From an uncultured Burkholderiales bacterium (GTDB lineage Bacteria > Pseudomonadota > Gammaproteobacteria > Burkholderiales > Burkholderiaceae_E), in the NCBI GenBank assembly GCA_903831925.1, contig CAIKZV010000016.1:1-6070 (forward strand): a stretch of DNA of 6,070 nt. Direction: 5' to 3'. Positions 4,955-6,070 of the stretch are shown one piece after another. Made by a program: the position numbers and the translations under genes. The notes below the pieces were generated by a model, which worked only from the letters and a program-made list of their open reading frames with translations, ran no database searches and was not told where the DNA came from. Within the stretch, counting starts at the first letter, position 1, and each line of letters begins with the position of its first letter.

Positions 4955-6070
4955 ATGCACGACCGGATCCTGATCCTTGACTTCGGCTCGCAAGTCACCC
5001 AGCTGATTGCGCGCCGCGTGCGCGAGGCCAATGTCTACTGCGAGATTCATCCCAATGACGTGAGCGATGCCTTTGTTCGCGAATTCGCGCCCAAGGGCGT
5101 CATTCTGTCGGGCAGCCATGCCAGCACCTATGAGGACCAGGATCTGCGCGCGCCGCAGGCGGTCTGGGACCTTGGTGTACCGGTGCTGGGCATCTGTTAT
5201 GGCATGTTCACCATGGCAGTTCAGCAGGGCGGGCTGGTCGAGGCGAGCACGCATCGCGAGTTCGGTTATGCCGAGGTTCGAGCGCACGGTCACACCCGTT
5301 TGCTCGATGGCATCCAGGATTTCGAGACCGCCGAAGGCCACGGCATGCTCAAGGTCTGGATGAGCCACGGTGACAAGGTCACCGCCTTGCCGCCCGGCTT
5401 CAAGCTCATGGCGAGCACGCCGAGCTGTCCGATTGCCGGCATGGCCGATGAATCGCGCGGCTACTACGCGGTGCAGTTTCACCCTGAGGTGACGCATACC
5501 GTCCAGGGCAGGGCGCTGCTTGAGCGATTCGTGCTCAAGATTGCAGGGGCGCGGCCCGACTGGGTCATGCGTGACCATATCGACGAGGCGGTGGCGCTCA
5601 TCCGCAAGCAGGTCGGCGATGAGCAGGTCATCCTCGGTCTGTCGGGTGGGGTCGATTCGAGTGTGGCGGCGGCGCTCATTCATCGCGCCATCGGCGATCA
5701 GCTCACCTGCGTCTTTGTCGACCATGGTCTGCTGCGACTGAACGAAGCGCAGATGGTCATGGAGATGTTCGTGGGCCGGCTCAAGGCCAAGGTCGTTCAT
5801 GTCGATGCGAGCGGCGAGTTTCTCGGTGCGCTCAAGGGCGTGATCGATCCCGAGGCCAAGCGCAAGATCATCGGCCGTGAGTTCGTCGAGGTCTTTCAGC
5901 GCGAGGCCGGCAAGCTGCCTAACGCGAAGTGGCTGGCGCAAGGCACGATCTACCCGGATGTCATCGAATCGGGCGGTGCCAAGACCAAGAAGGCCACCAC
6001 CATCAAGAGCCACCACAATGTCGGTGGCCTGCCCGAGACGCTCGGTCTGAAGCTGCTCGAGCCCTTGCGC
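4955..6070 (+). CDS. guaA: GMP synthase (glutamine-hydrolysing), 3' truncated by window
   Basis: 372 residues of about 520 are visible; the C-terminal dimerisation domain lies beyond the edge. The enzyme converts XMP, ATP and glutamine to GMP in the cytoplasm, completing the pathway begun by GuaB. The class I glutaminase domain (about 1-190) has nucleophile Cys81 (GICYG) and partners His176 and Glu178 (FHPEVTHT). The ATP-pyrophosphatase domain follows, with the P-loop SGGVDSS (230-236), FVDHGLLR, AQGTIYPDVIES and KSHHNVGG. Two oddities lie in the glutaminase domain: the usual CYGMQ reads CYGMF (Phe85), and the usual SGGPES loop reads SGSHAS (52-57). The catalytic triad itself is intact. The ATG gives the standard start MHDRILILDFGSQ; GAGG at 4938-4941 lies 13 bases upstream, a long spacing. 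A 441-codon antisense frame opposite it is a coding shadow. Confidence 0.98.
   Translation, partial: MHDRILILDFGSQVTQLIARRVREANVYCEIHPNDVSDAFVREFAPKGVILSGSHASTYEDQDLRAPQAVWDLGVPVLGICYGMFTMAVQQGGLVEASTHREFGYAEVRAHGHTRLLDGIQDFETAEGHGMLKVWMSHGDKVTALPPGFKLMASTPSCPIAGMADESRGYYAVQFHPEVTHTVQGRALLERFVLKIAGARPDWVMRDHIDEAVALIRKQVGDEQVILGLSGGVDSSVAAALIHRAIGDQLTCVFVDHGLLRLNEAQMVMEMFVGRLKAKVVHVDASGEFLGALKGVIDPEAKRKIIGREFVEVFQREAGKLPNAKWLAQGTIYPDVIESGGAKTKKATTIKSHHNVGGLPETLGLKLLEPLR

Noticed and set aside
4691..6016. 441-codon open frame on the minus strand opposite the SIMPL gene end and guaA
   Set aside because: It lies antisense to unmistakable guaA sequence, has no family resemblance, and long antisense frames are common opposite GC-rich genes with biased codons.

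Overview
The window is a stretch of high-G+C bacterial chromosome packed with housekeeping genes. GuaA begins MHDRILILDFGSQVTQLIAR, and the gene order is SPFH protein, smpB, ratA-rnfH, DUF4124 protein, guaB, guaA. Both point to a betaproteobacterium, perhaps of the Rhodocyclales/Nitrosomonadales type; that taxonomic placement is inference. I see no mobile element, CRISPR array, tRNA, rRNA or phage gene, and no intergenic gap exceeds about 145 bp.

Layout. Positions 1-717 (+) hold the 3' part of a stomatin-like (SPFH/paraslipin) membrane protein gene. Its stop lies 5 bp from the end of the convergent smpB (723-1181, -), the tmRNA-binding protein. A 91-bp divergent spacer separates smpB from ratA (1273-1704, +) and rnfH/ratB (1697-2086, +), which overlap by 8 bp. 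rnfH converges with a secreted DUF4124 protein (2097-2618, -) across a 10-bp gap that holds a perfect hairpin. A 142-bp divergent spacer with a consensus TATAAT box then leads into guaB (2761-4221, +), a SIMPL/DUF541 envelope protein (4223-4939, +) and guaA (4955 to beyond 6070, +; 372 residues visible).

How the genes fit together. guaB and guaA encode the two enzymes that convert IMP to GMP through XMP. Here they are separated by a membrane-anchored SIMPL protein, with gaps of only 1 bp and 15 bp, so the three probably share a transcript. smpB next to ratA-rnfH is a neighbourhood also found in Escherichia coli; it joins ribosome rescue (SmpB) to a START-domain protein linked to ribosome association or ubiquinone binding.

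I did not find a clearly new biological system. The points most worth checking are a Gln-to-Phe change four residues after the catalytic cysteine of the GuaA glutaminase domain, together with a variant SGSHAS loop, and the SIMPL gene inside the gua cluster. Smaller points concern hairpins in the two divergent spacers and between the convergent gene ends.
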